A stretch of 64,000 nucleotides of DNA from Apostichopus japonicus. Taxonomy: Eukaryota > Echinodermata > Holothuroidea > Aspidochirotida > Stichopodidae. Position numbers and translations under genes: made by a program. This document shows positions 48,301-64,000 of this stretch, piece by piece. A model generated the notes under the pieces. The model worked only from the letters and a program-made list of their open reading frames with translations. It searched no databases and was not told where the DNA came from. How positions within the stretch are numbered: position 1 is the first letter of the stretch; every line of letters begins with the position of its first letter. The DNA is taken from assembly GCF_037975245.1 (NCBI RefSeq), contig NC_092565.1, positions 12,518,499-12,582,498 on the forward strand, given 5' to 3'.

Positions 48301-50504
48301 AGAATTCTTGCAAGCAAGAATTATTCTGGTATTTACCAAGAAATATTCTTAGAACCAAATTTCTAATTTTAACATACAGTACACAGTCAGTACAAGTACA
48401 GTAAACTGTTATTACTGTACCTTGTCTGATTAAAGTCACTCATACAAAAGTTGGTCTCAAATTGATGCCAGGTCGGTCTCAAAATTGGAACCAACTTCAG
48501 CGTGGTCTAACACCCATGAATGCACGAGTAATTAAAAAAATATGAAGATATAGTAAAAAAAAGTGTAAAACTTTAACACCCAATTGCACATGCAGCAACT
48601 GAGCTTCCAAACCAGAACAGAGGTTCAGTGGACTTAACAATATTCTCTCCATCAATAGCCTAGGCTCTATCACCATTTCGACTGCGCCTCCACCCCAGAA
48701 TGTAGGCTCAGCTTTTTAATGAAAACTTTCACATGATGTGAAGCGTATTCTAGTTTGTGTTAACATATTGTTTACTTGTTGTTATTATGAAGTCACACAT
48801 GGCTCGCGTTTTGCAGGTTTGCTCTGTGGTGTGGCGGGTTATGTATCACGTGCTATTAGAAGCATCTACAGATGTTTTGTTTTGAATGATTTGGTTTGTG
48901 GGGCTGGAAGACAGCCAAATTGCCTCAAATTGGTTGAGTGCTCATTTGCATGTGCTCATCTGCATATCGGGTTGGCACTCAACCAATCAAGAGTTGGGTG
49001 AGGGGTTAGCTATCAGTTTGGACAAATCAGGTTCAAGGGCAGAGCGTGAGCCATGTGCATTATTTGTTATTTTAGAATCGGTTTTTTTCTAAGTGTCTCC
49101 TAAAGACGTATCTGGGAGTTTAAGTTTATCTCCGAAGCCTACAGACGTATAACAGACGCATTTATGCACGTCTATTTTAATCATCCCAAGTTATATTCAT
49201 CATTGAGTTTGTATACCAAGAGTTAATAAAAAGGAACTTATGATCAAATATCCGCTTTGGAAGACTATTTATAAAGACTTTCATGTTTACGCTCGGTTTA
49301 ACATTACTACTAGTGTAAGGCCCGGCTTACCGTTACCTGGAACTATCAAAAATAAGCCTTACAATGACGTTGTGCCATTCCCAAAACAAAACTTTAACAC
49401 CCCAATGCACATGCAGCAACTGAGCTTCCAAACCAGAACAGAGGTTAAGTGGACTTAACTATTTCCGTGACGTTCTTTCATTTGCCATTTTTGTAAACTG
49501 GTTCACTCATGCTAGTGCTACCCGTGTTTCTCCCCAACATAAACACAATGTAATGTAGGCTACGCGTGATTGAAGCCTTTTTGAAGGGTGTTACTAAAAC
49601 GAATGACAATTGCGTTACACATAACGAATGACAATATGTTGTACACACTAAAAAATTGCGTTGACTAAAACGAATGACAGCACAAACATTTGCTTCAACC
49701 GGATATCACAATTCAGACTTCGTGGGTATCTATAGATCTAGTAAAGTACGGACAAGATAAAAACGCACCTTATAGTAAGCGAAATTGTAAGTCTGATTTT
49801 AAAAAGTAAAATTTAACGTCATTTTCCGATATTAATTGTTAGAAACTAACAATACTATATTCTTGAAATGGCTTCAGTTATCTTTCTATATAAATCTACA
49901 GAGGTAAAAAGCACAGCACTCAAGTGCATTCTCACACAAAAAACTTTCCACCAAAACTCTGCAACTATGTAACATGCGATTTTCCTCAAATCATTTTTGC
50001 GCAGAAAACCAATAACCGCATTTACTCCACTCCGTTAATCATTCTATCTCCTCTCAACACTGTCCTTCGTTGTCATTCGCTGTCATTCGCAAATGATAAT
50101 TAACCCTGTACAAAGTCAATTGTCATTCGGTCATTCGCTGTCATTCGTTTTAGTTTGTCCCTTTTGAAGGCCGAATGTAGACTACCTCACACCTGTGATT
50201 GCAAACGGTACAGCAACTAAGAACTGTGTATGTAGCTTGTAATTTTATGTTTAATATGGTTAGCGTACTGTACATCTTACTTAGGCTAGGCTAACTCTGT
50301 CACTAGTGTTATGCGTAACTACAACTGGTACAAGTACACAGTGTACAGTTTAACGTGAGACGACTTACTCTGCTTTTCCAATTTCTTGCCATCCGGCGAA
50401 CGACCGTTAGGACGTTTGCCAAACATTCTGATCATAAGCTTGTCCGAAAGTTTTCCCAAGAATACAACGAAGGACCAGAGGTATTGTAGTAAACATAGAC
50501 ACAT
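35932..50504 (-). CDS. Sialidase A, NEU1-like exo-alpha-sialidase (GH33), 476 aa
   Basis: Hydrolyses terminal sialic acids from glycans. Exons 50369-50504, 48153-48207, 46847-47029, 44592-44815, 42010-42096, 41195-41367, 37170-37367, 35932-36306 join in phase to 476 codons plus stop. The N-terminus (MCLCLLQYLWSFVVFLGKL) is hydrophobic and fits a signal peptide or anchor, so a lysosomal, secreted or membrane location is likely. Catalytic set: FRIP motif Arg64, acid/base Asp88 in HKDFG, Glu284 in GNESQ, Arg300 in NSRTK, third arginine around 378-386 (probably Arg380), nucleophile Tyr408 in AAYSDL. Asp boxes: SEDNGATW (170-177), SDDGGKTW (250-257), SKDRGRKW (388-395). APGPG (198-202) and FSNPA (371-375) are shared with NEU1. 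It ends NQPLL, without the YGTL tail of human NEU1. AATAAA lies near 35752, about 180 bases past the stop. Confidence 0.94.
36912..37159. mobile_element. MITE with inverted ends, next to a splice donor
   Basis: About 42-base inverted ends: GGGTCACATCTGCGCGATTC at the left and the complement at the right, where the unit GTTGAATCGCGT is doubled. It ends at 37159, four bases from the donor hexamer of sialidase A exon 7. No clear target duplication. Confidence 0.8.
37170..37367 (-). CDS. Sialidase A exon 7, second Arg
   Basis: 198 bp, acceptor cag at 37368-37370, donor gtgaga at 37169-37164. Residues 287-352: VAEISDNEFYLNSRTK with Arg300, and PNFLQCGGCE. A MITE lies 4 bases beyond the donor hexamer. 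Confidence 0.93.
37560..40060 (+). repeat. 83-bp satellite array, about 29 units
   Basis: Head-to-tail units containing GCTACCTTGTATTGTGACAT and CTTTGTCCTGTCATGGCATC. Most units are 83 bp; several are 78 bp, lacking one TCATG. Marker variants (TTACATGA/TTACACGA, TGTTAC/TGTAAC, TCATG/TCACA) recur in patterns that suggest copying of multi-unit blocks. Degenerate edges reach about 37465. It lies in sialidase A intron 6; the long frames across it are artefacts of absent stops. Confidence 0.95.
41195..41367 (-). CDS. Sialidase A exon 6, second Asp box and Glu
   Basis: 173 bp, acceptor cag at 41368-41370, donor gtaaga at 41194-41189. Residues 229-286: HLAPFYGSIGKTCIIFSDDG, then GYIKHVHGNESQ with catalytic Glu284. 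Confidence 0.93.
42010..42096 (-). CDS. Sialidase A exon 5
   Basis: 87 bp, acceptor tag at 42097-42099, donor gtgaga at 42009-42004. Residues 200-228: GPGHCILAKSGRIILSGNVQ, then YKKKLRRLT. Confidence 0.9.
42156..43406. mobile_element. TTAA-flanked DNA element (piggyBac/Kolobok type)
   Basis: TTAA at 42152-42155 and 43407-43410; inverted ends AGGAATTGTCTGGTGG and CCACCAGACAATCCTT. Inside are two diverged direct copies of about 231 bp (42642-42872 and 42919-43151), read by a 158-aa plus-strand frame (42623-43099). No transposase motif is seen. Located in sialidase A intron 4. Confidence 0.8.
43411..44591 (-). other. Rest of sialidase A intron 4
   Basis: No exon seen. 43800-43875 carries a hairpin (TGGTTGTCTGAGGGACAACCA) and the GGGCAAATA...TTTAAAGGAT repeat related to 10288-10400 in GNE intron 1. 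Confidence 0.5.
44592..44815 (-). CDS. Sialidase A exon 4, first Asp box
   Basis: 224 bp, acceptor cag at 44816-44818, donor gtaagt at 44591-44586. Residues 125-200: FMNPCPVIDKDGNILIVYAS, Asp box SEDNGATW, LIYAPG. Confidence 0.94.
45297..45382 (+). repeat. ATGCTATGCAAA minisatellite
   Basis: Seven or so imperfect 10-12-base units of the form ATGCTATGCAAA in sialidase A intron 3. Confidence 0.85.
46847..47029 (-). CDS. Sialidase A exon 3, acid/base Asp
   Basis: 183 bp, acceptor cag at 47030-47032, donor gtaaaa at 46846-46841. Residues 64-125: IPAVVSFHKWIFAFCEGRRD, Asp88 in KDFG, then SIDIILRRAQ and EATKNYR. Confidence 0.93.
48153..48207 (-). CDS. Sialidase A exon 2, FRIP Arg
   Basis: 55 bp, acceptor cag at 48208-48210, donor gtgagt at 48152-48147. 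Residues 46-64: TFVVFDPTLTGMQGYNTFR. Too short for ORF callers. Confidence 0.88.
48567..48638 (+). repeat. 72-bp direct repeat, copy 1
   Basis: AAAACTTTAACACC...GCAACTGAGCTTCCAAACC; recurs with few differences at 49388-49459, 820 bases away, both in sialidase A intron 1. Confidence 0.8.
49388..49459 (+). repeat. 72-bp direct repeat, copy 2
   Basis: Partner of 48567-48638. The intervening 750 bases have no recognised retroelement parts, so these are either a local duplication or the remains of a short terminal-repeat element. Confidence 0.8.
49593..50154. mobile_element. MITE-like element with 16-bp inverted ends
   Basis: ACTAAAACGAATGACA at the left, its exact complement at 50139-50154. The unit is repeated internally (49664) and the right side has several GTCATTCG units. 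Related direct sequence CTTTTTGAAGG/CTTTTGAAGG lies just outside each end. In sialidase A intron 1. Confidence 0.7.
50369..50504 (-). CDS. Sialidase A exon 1, signal/anchor
   Basis: Start codon at 50504-50502, donor gtaagt at 50368-50363. Residues 1-45: hydrophobic stretch about 3-18, then a basic linker (RMFGKRPNGRSPDGKK). Assigned because the phase (one leftover base) matches exon 2; the sequence itself is not conserved, so this is the least certain exon. Confidence 0.75.
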
Positions 50505-51298
50505 TTCGCCCTTAGCTAGTCAAACAATCACCTGCGGTAAATGTATACGCTGTAGCACTACCAAAGATATTCCACCATCGGAGCTGAATTATCTTTGCTA
50601 CTACTGTGCATTGTGAAATGTTCCAGAATCGAGTTGCCGATTTGATAGATGTTTACATCCGAAGTTTAGTTTGACCAGGGAGCTGCTACTCAGCTCCCCC
50701 TGGTTTGACATATCTACATCCTGGTTTCACTAACAGTTCAGCTGATATTTATATAGGACGCCGAAATGACCACATAATCATGTAACAAGTGTATGATTAT
50801 ATCAAAGGTGCGGGACGGACAGTACACCATACCACCGGCCGGGGGTTCTACGAGAAAGCATTCACCCCCTGCGGTGGGCATACTGATGATTCTTAGTAAC
50901 AGCGACCTTTCACATAGAGGCCAAGTTGTGGGGTTCTGAAAGAGGGGGTCGGGGGTGGTGGGGGCGGTCAGCGACCGCCGTAGATTGGCGCCCTGCTGTT
51001 GGGTCCGGGGCATACTCCCCCACGGAATTTTTTTGAAAAATTGAACATTAAATGGTGCATTCTGATTGCATTTGTAACAAAAAGCCGAGGAGATCCAGTG
51101 ATATTAAGACATTGGTATATCAATGATCACATCTATTTAGCAGTAGCAGGTAGAAATTTACACCAAGCAAGATCTCAGAGGGGAGCAAAATAATCACATG
51201 TAACATATTTTTGACTGCTGGGCCAGAGTTTTATGAGCCTTTGCAGGAGACAAGACCAGATTGTGGGAGTCTCCCTCCCAACTTTGCGGTAGACTGCA
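50505..51298. other. Sialidase A upstream region
   Basis: Expected promoter region of sialidase A. No motif convincing enough to name; no protein-like frame. Confidence 0.4.
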
Positions 51299-52631
51299 GG
51301 GTCGTATCCAGGATTTTCCAATAGGGGGGGGGGGGGGCGTCAGGCATGAATGATCGCCGTCCTGCGGGATGGGTCTAAGGGGAGGGGTGGACAATTTTTG
51401 CTTTCGAAGAAGGGCTGAAATGCAAAATGGTGCCATATGCATGGGCGGCGATCCGTACTTCCGAGTGGGGGGGGGGGGGGATATGACCTTGTTGACTATC
51501 TAAGCGTAGCGCCACCATGAGTTGGTGCGAAGCGTACAAGAAAATTTTGGGATTAACAAACCCTCTAGATGGCCGGAAACGGCACTTACCGAGGTTTCCA
51601 AGCGGCATATACCCAACTTTAGGGATGTCATGTCCGAAATATCTCATAATCAGGATCCAAAATACTTTTTTTTTAATTTCGGGTGTTATTTTGGGGAAAT
51701 TGCCCCTGTCAATCTTGTTTCAGGCGCAACGTTAGAATGTTCGAGAGCTCTTTTATATTATTCGATGAAGAAAATGGCCTCATGCAGGCTATTATAGGCC
51801 TATACACATGCAATACACAATTACACATAGTTACATTCCTAGGTACCGATTGCTAGGGCATCCAGGTGAAACGTGTATTAAGCATTACCCTGGTAACATG
51901 AGATTCTCAGCTGTTCGAGGGAACATGTACGTGTGTAGGCCTACTATAGGGCCTATATGAATACTATGAGGGTGCATATATGTACTATATCAATACCGTG
52001 GGCGCAATAATACATTTTGTTGTTATAGGGCCAATGAAGCCTACAGTCAACTATTCTTGCTTTATAAAGACGCTTTATTTGAAAAGATCGCACTGCGTTT
52101 ATGGTAGGCGAGAAATGAAGCTAAAAAAGAGCCGTACATTAACGATGATGCATAAATGTAGGCATGAAAATATTCTTATCCCTGGCATTTGGTGGGGGTG
52201 ATATGGTGTATCACATCCCCTCCACCCATTTTCATGGGGGATATATCCCCCTCCCCCCCCAGGATCGCCGCCCATGGCCATATGTGATCCATTTTGCGAC
52301 CTTAATAATAAGCAACATTTCCAGTAAATATGGACACAAAATGCACAATTTAGTATGGCTGGCATGTCACTTAGTGTTTATAGTGATAATACAAACACAA
52401 TTACCATCTATGTTTCTAAAACTATTATGCCGCCGAACTTCGCCAGAACCTTTTTTTGGCAAACAAAAAATAAAGCATACGGTAGGGGGGGGGGGGTTGA
52501 GCGATCACCGACATCTAGCTCACATAAAGGTCGTCATCAATTTTTTTTTTTTTTTTGCTAATCTTTTTTTTTTTGGTGACGGCCAATAGGGGGGCGCGCC
52601 TGTTGCGCCCCCCCCCTGGATACGCCCCTGG
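51299..52631. mobile_element. Outer hAT-like element
   Basis: Left end CAGGGTCGTATCCAGG, right end CCTGGATACGCCCCTG. Flanks share only GACTG, so the duplication is eroded or the ends are not a true pair. It encloses the complete element 51440-52276. Confidence 0.55.
51440..52276. mobile_element. hAT element, 837 bp, perfect duplication
   Basis: Ends CATGGGCGGCGATCC and GGATCGCCGCCCATG, exact complements; duplication GCCATATG at 51432-51439 and 52277-52284. It carries the dispersed core in reverse (51497-51590). A related left end occurs at 20475. Confidence 0.92.
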
Positions 52632-53245
52632 ACTGTGAATGTATACTTTCATTTATTCTTGCATATCAGACAAAGCCCACTTTATTAGTAAATAATTGAA
52701 CATAAACACAGTTTTAACTCATTCCTCTAAGCTATTTTCATCACTCAAAGATTCACATCTGTTCAGAATGCTTTGCCTTTGACATGGGGATACACTGGGC
52801 CTTTAATGACATTACCTTCTAAATTACTGTACAACCATTGAGGTTTTTGCTGGTAGGCATCCAACACTGTAACATAATAATGAATTATATTTGGTTCTGG
52901 TTTCATCTTGTTTATTCAATATATTTCATTGTTACATAATGTTGCAAATAATATTTGAGATTTCAAATAGAATTGATCGGAAAGAGACAAGCTTTTAATA
53001 GTACTATAAAATCACATTTCAGTGAAGAGGCACAAGAAATAACTGATAAAATCAAACAAAGGTGACTGCATAATTTTAATTTTAAAAAATGCTGGAAACA
53101 GATTGCTAATTACTTTTTCAACACATTTTCCTGTAACATATTGTACTGCAACCTGCAGTTAAGACCAACCACTGCCAGTCCTACCTGGAGGTTACATACT
53201 TACCCTGACCCCAGCCACCATCCTAGCCTATCTTTGCCCATATAT
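52632..53245. other. Intergenic, nothing recognised
   Basis: AT-rich sequence without a protein-like frame or clear repeat. Confidence 0.5.
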
Positions 53246-53247
53246 GG

Positions 53248-53718
53248 TAAGGTGACCAGACGTACCCGATTTTCGGGGACAGTCCCCGATTACAGTGTGC
53301 TGTCCCCGATGAACAAGTGTCCCCGAAAATGTCCCCGATTCGTGACAATGTTCAGGAATTTCGAAAATATCTCACATTATTAGTAAAATAATAAAAACAA
53401 AATTTAGTCAAGTGTGCAGTCGCAGAACGGAACTAACCAGTATTTCAGGTGGGCCAATGAAAAGTGGAATATGCTAGATCGATCTAGCCTAGCACTCTTT
53501 CGTAAAGTAAGTAAATTGCATCTAAGAAAAAGCTACAATTTTTGAAAATAAAATTGATTTAAAAAGTGCTTCTAAGTTTCATTATTTTACATCTAAGCAC
53601 CTTAGGCACTTGAAAATTTTCCAAAGGGGAGGGGGACACCCCCTCCCCATAGACCCCTCCCCTATATCAGTCAGGAAATAAATGTCCCTGATTCCAGCCA
53701 GGCAAATATGGTCACCTT
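53248..53718. mobile_element. MITE with AAGGTGACCA ends
   Basis: AAGGTGACCA at the left and TGGTCACCTT at the right; related flanks (ATATATG near each end). The interior has repeated GTCCCCGA and the GGGGAGGGGG/CCCCTCCCC core shared with the hAT MITEs at 17480 and 31390. Confidence 0.7.
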
Positions 53719-53719
53719 A

Positions 53720-54757
53720 ATATATGAATTTAAGAGTAAATGAGCTTATATAACAGATTGTTCTAATAGTACTATATACACATTATTACTATTGAATACA
53801 GAGCCTCAACAACTGGAATAACCTGTCTTGTGTTATTATTACATTATAGTTATTTATTAATTTTCTAACAAGTTTACATTTTCTACTTGTAAACATTTGA
53901 AAGACAGTGAAACTTAAGGGGTGAAGAGAAACCATGATCAGGTCAAACATTTCAATTTTATTGGCACAAAGAGGGTAAAACACGGCATGTAATGGTTAAA
54001 ACAACAAACTTGGTCAAGACGATGGGTTGGCAGTAGGTAGGGTGGGACTGAGGAAAGCAAGATTAATTAATAAGAAATTTACATCTACATTTCATTTAAA
54101 CTAATAATTAAATACATTCAATCCATTATTCATTGATTAAAAGTATACTCAAAATATACAGAAACAATTGTGATATACTTCAGCAAATGGATCAATCATA
54201 GAAATAAATTGAATCAAGAAGAATTAAAGAGATATATAACAGAGCAATTCAGAATACAACAATATATTTCAACATACTACAACATACTTAGTTTGGCCTA
54301 AAGAGCTATTGATGAGTTTATAATTCTAATCTGATGTGAAATTCATTCTTAGTTTTCAAACATATTTTCAGTTCTTTGATATTTCCAATTGAATAGTCCT
54401 TCACTTAAAAATGATTTGTTTTTACTATAGAAATGTGTATAGACATACATATTCCACAGAAAAAAAATACTGCACAAACAATTTTTACAAAATAATTGAA
54501 ATCATTTTAAACAATTCACTGGGTTATATTAAAATATTAAATAAAAACAATTTGAACAATGTTAACCTCTCGATTGCTGAAGAACACAAAATTGCTCATG
54601 ACAAAAATCACAGGTAAAATTTACCTCCAAATTCAGATATTTTAGGAAAACCAACATTACAACTTCAATTTTTTTGAGAGGATGATGACTTAATACATTT
54701 GCTAGCTCCTCTCACTATTAGTCTGCATTGCCTCTTCTCAATTTGTGGAGGAGGAGA
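53720..54757. other. Intergenic, nothing recognised
   Basis: Very AT-rich; short frames only, none protein-like. Confidence 0.5.
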
Positions 54758-54765
54758 CGAGGAGG

Positions 54766-55049
54766 AGACGCGTAGCCAGGAATTTGCCAAGGGAGGGGCG
54801 AAACTGTAGATTCGGCACTGAAAACTATCTAAGCGCCACCATGGTTGGCGCGAAGGGTACAAGAAAAATTTTGGCTTAGAATGCCTCCCAGATCGCTGGA
54901 AATGGCACTTCCCAGGCCTTGTAAGCTGCATCTTAGCATTTTATCTTTTGAAAATACTAGTTAGCAATATCATAAAAACATTAAAAAAAAAAAAATTTGC
55001 TCAAGGGGGGGGGCGGCTGCCCCCTTCGCCCCCCCCCTTGGCTACGTGC
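54766..55049. mobile_element. hAT MITE at the edge of the GGGA tract
   Basis: Same family as 32902-33157 and 34940-35254 in reverse: GCGTAGCCAGGAATTTGCC at the left, CCTTGGCTACG at the right. Flanks CGAGGAGG at 54758-54765 and 55050-55057 match, but in purine-rich repeat, where chance matching is easy. Confidence 0.75.
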
Positions 55050-55055
55050 CGAGGA

Positions 55056-56125
55056 GGAGGGAGGGAAGGAGGAGGAGGCAGAGGGAGGGAGGGAGGGAGG
55101 GAGGGAGGGAGGGAGGGAGGGAGGGAGGGAGGGAGGGAGGGAGGGAGGGAGGGAGGGAGGGAGGGAGGGAGGGAGGGAGGGAGGGAGGGAGGGAGGGAGG
55201 GAGGGAGGGAGGGAGGGAGGGAGGGAGGGAGGGAGGGAGGGAGGGAGGGAGGGAGGGAGGGAGGGAGGGAGGGAGGGAGGGAGGGAGGGAGGGAGGGAGG
55301 GAGGGAGGGAGGGAGGGAGGGAGGGAGGGAGGGAGGGAGGGAGGGAGGGAGGGAGGGAGGGAGGGAGGGAGGGAGGGAGGGAGGGAGGGAGGGAGGGAGG
55401 GAGGGAGGGAGGGAGGGAGGGAGGGAGGGAGGGAGGGAGGGAGGGAGGGAGGGAGGGAAATGGGAGGGAGGGAGGGAGGGAAATGGGAGGGAGGGAGGGA
55501 AATGGGAGGGAGGGAGGGAGGGAAATGGGAGGGAGGGAGGGAGGGAGGGAAATGGGAGGGAGGGAGGGAGGGAGGGAAATGGGAGGGAGGGAGGGAGGGA
55601 GGGAGGGAGGGAGGGAGGGAGGGAGGGAGGGAGGGAGGGAGGGAGGGAGGGAGGGAGGGAGGGAGGGAGGGAGGGAGGGAGGGAGGGAGGGAGGGAGGGA
55701 GGGAGGGAGGGAGGGAGGGAGGGAGGGAGGGAGGGAGGGAGGGAGGGAGGGAGGGAGGGAGGGAGGGAGGGAGGGAAATGGGAGGGAGGGAGAGAGGGAG
55801 GGAAATGGGAGGGAGGGAGGGAGGGAAATGGGAGGGAGGGAGGGAGGGAGGGAAATGGGAGGGAGGGAGGGAGGGAGGGAGGGAGGGAGGGAGGGAGGGA
55901 GGGAGGGAGGGAGGGAGGGAGGGAGGGAGGGAGGGAGGGAGGGAGGGAGGGAGGGAGGGAGGGAGGGAGGGAGGGAGGGAGGGAGGGAGGGAGGGAGGGA
56001 GGGAGGGAGGGAGGGAGGGAGGGAAATGGGAGGGAGGGAGGGAAATGGGAGGGAGGGAGGGAAATGGGAGGGAGGGAAATGGGAGGGAAATGGGAGGGAA
56101 ATGGGAGGGAGGGAGGGAGGGAAAT
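55056..56125 (+). repeat. GGGA microsatellite, about 1.07 kb
   Basis: Nearly pure GGGA repeats with two zones of GGGAAAT interruptions (about 55458-55582 and 55774-55856) and a third at the right end (56021-56125). Open in several frames on both strands only because it lacks stops. Plus strand has strong G-quadruplex potential. Confidence 0.98.
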
Positions 56126-56513
56126 GGTCCAAAGGAGGCTGCTTGGGATATCATATAAGTTTGACCAGATCCACCACTTGCTCCTTTCCCCATTCCTTCA
56201 GGGTCTGCCGATTAAGCTAACCTTTCTGGTTCAAAATCCATAATGCAGTTCACAAATTTTTATTTTTTAACAATGCTCTTTACCTACTGTTTATTTCATT
56301 CAAAAAATTTGAAGATTTTATAAAGAAGGTGGAATCCTGCAGAACAAAGAATGTAATGGAAGGAACCCAATAAAAATTAACAATCCCTTCAGTATTTAAC
56401 TGCCAACACCTTGAGCATATTTTGTAAGAAAAAAGGAAAAGATTTGTTTAATATCTTCTTCACTGTTTTTCTCATACACACAGCATATAATTACCACAGC
56501 TTGTTAGAGACTG

Positions 56514-62039
<5,526 letters not shown>

Positions 62040-62425
62040 CTGAAAGACAACAAATCTTTGTTATGTAATAGTTTCTCTCTAAAAAAACTAACAAGAGATG
62101 GGTGAAAGAGTAGGAAAACTAAATGTAGCCAGGGAGGATGGTTAATTGAAGTTGACCAACCTTCTGACATTCCAATCAACTGTTTCCAACAGAATATTTC
62201 CTAGCTCGAATGCTATCTCTTTGGTGCAGCAGGGAAATATTGCCTGAATTCTCAGTGATACAATATAACTTACCAGTCATACACATATTCCATTTCATCT
62301 TTGACAAATTGTCTCTTCTAGCATCACTTCAAATCTCAAAGATTGGATAAAAAAAAGTATTCCACATGAAAGAAATTTGTATTGAAGTAGAGTACAGAAG
62401 ATGACAACCAATGATGATTCCAATG

Positions 62426-62505
62426 TATATATATATATATATTTGTCTAATAAAATTATATGTCTAATATATTTTGTCTAATAATAATAATAATAATAAT
62501 AATAC

Positions 62506-62542
<37 letters not shown>

Positions 62543-62577
62543 ATATATATATATATATATATATATATCTATATCTA

Positions 62578-62650
<73 letters not shown>
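62426..62650 (+). repeat. TA and AAT microsatellite cluster
   Basis: TA runs with CTATCTA interruptions and an AAT block near 62480-62504, in sialidase B intron 3 (numbered by A). Confidence 0.95.
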
Positions 62651-62653
<3 letters not shown>

Positions 62654-64000
62654 TTTTTTTTAGACAAAAGCAGCCAAATAATATGATTCATATTTGACAA
62701 GTAAGGAGTACTATTTAGGTAGGAAATTGCAATCTACTACTAGTCTTCTAAAAAATTTAATTTGGAGGAGAGCAGCATATTTTCATTAGAATGACTGTTG
62801 AATGGCAGAACATATGCCTACAGAGAGCTAAAACATGCTAATTGGTTGTTTCAAACATGAATAATTGCTAAAATAGGATATCTCACGATTTCTGTGCAGG
62901 TACCTTAAACGTTCTGATATTTAAGGAGCTTGCATAAACTGTCTGTGGAATATTAACTTATAAAGTACAGTCTGGTTGAATATAGTCTGATGATGACCCT
63001 TACCACTTTGTCTATCTCCAATATCACACAATTGATTCCAAAAAGAGATACACACATAGTATATAAAGTACTTACTTATGACTGAACTACACTTTTCATG
63101 TACTTTTGGACAATGTCAAAAGTAACTAATTCTGATGTACTGTACAACAAGTTTGACCAAATCAATGAGTTATAAAGTTCAAAGTGATATGCTATCAACA
63201 AAGTATGTACATGATACAGTTCTATTTTCAAAGTTACAGATTATGAAACTTTATGCAGGCATCGTAAATAATCTGATAGTTTAAATATTAGGAGACCTCA
63301 AGTGCATGAAGCCTAATCAATTTTAAAAGGCATTGATAAGGTAATAGTTATAAAAAAAACAAAAAAAAAAACATCATGCAGTGCAGAGGTATATTGAACA
63401 GAAATGACTTTATGAAGCTTAGGTCAAATCTGTGGTTCTGTTGGAGTATATGGAAATGACTCTTCTCCAATTCAAACTCATACATGATACACATGGTTCT
63501 TTAATTGTTCTTACATTTTGGTATACTTTATATACCAGCAGTGTTCGACTTTTCCGGTATCGCATCGCAAAATGCGATCCAAAACGACAAACTTGCGAGA
63601 CGTTTCCAAATCAGCATCGCACATTGTGCCGATTTGTGCGATACAAATTCCTAGTCAGATTTGGGAGCAAACACTCAAACCTTAACTTACGAAATGTCGA
63701 TCACAATGTAGAAGTTATAATTTATTGAGTTTATACTCAATGTACAACTTATTCACTGGACCGTATAGCGAAAAAAATCCCTGAAAAAATAATATCCTAT
63801 CATAGTTAAGTGTAAAGCAAATAGCCTGACCACCTCGGCGGTTACGGATCTCACGTAACTAAAAGGTTCCCTGGCAACGTGCCAAAAAAATGTTAACAAA
63901 CAGGTGTTACACAGGGGATGACCTCACAGTGTTGGGAAGGTACCTGGGCAAATTCGCAGCACATGTACCGTGGTACAGTAGTTGGGTATAGGGTTAAACA
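62651..64000 (-). other. Sialidase B upstream intron, no exon seen
   Basis: No sequence matching the FRIP or acid/base Asp exons. The only compositionally distinct patch is CG-bearing sequence near 63540-63660. The missing exons should be right of the window. Confidence 0.55.

Noticed and set aside
54948..56243. Long open frames of 370-431 codons, both strands, across the GGGA tract
   Set aside because: A pure GGGA repeat has no stop codons in several frames. The GREG/LPPS repeats are artefacts of the microsatellite.

Overview
The window is nuclear DNA from an animal: AT-rich, intron-rich genes with GT/AG introns, many short transposons, microsatellites and a satellite array. The gene content (a fused GNE, NEU1-like sialidases, a cytosolic sulfotransferase) and the general texture suggest an invertebrate deuterostome. 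An echinoderm such as a sea cucumber is my best guess, but the sequence alone does not settle this.

Four protein-coding genes are supported, all on the minus strand and head to tail. From right to left they are: the last five coding exons of a sialidase (B, 56514-62039, 5' end beyond the window); a complete eight-exon sialidase of 476 aa (A, 35932-50504); a complete six-exon cytosolic sulfotransferase of 308 aa (21685-31804); and the first eight coding exons of GNE, UDP-GlcNAc 2-epimerase/ManNAc kinase (2119-13648, about 558 residues, 3' end not found in the window). I joined the exons by hand, and reading phase is kept across every junction. GNE makes the committed precursor of sialic acid and sialidases remove sialic acid, so three of the four genes belong to sialic-acid metabolism. 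The sulfotransferase between them could modify the same sugars, but that is inference.

Layout: 1-2118 has no recognised exon; 2119-13675 GNE; 13676-21684 intergenic, with hAT elements (one nested in another), a NRF-1-like motif and hairpin elements; 21685-31804 sulfotransferase, whose 7.3-kb first intron holds a 3.3-kb transposon with about 420-bp inverted ends and a 6-bp target duplication plus hAT pieces; 31805-35931 intergenic with two hAT MITEs; 35932-50504 sialidase A, with an 83-bp satellite of about 29 units in intron 6, a TTAA-flanked element in intron 4 and a MITE touching a splice donor; 50505-56513 intergenic with nested hAT elements and a 1-kb GGGA tract; 56514-64000 sialidase B with two tRNA-derived SINEs and long TA repeats.

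The repeat fraction is high. At least seven hAT-type insertions keep recognisable 8-bp target duplications, six of them exact. No reverse transcriptase or transposase gene was recognised, so most copies look non-autonomous.
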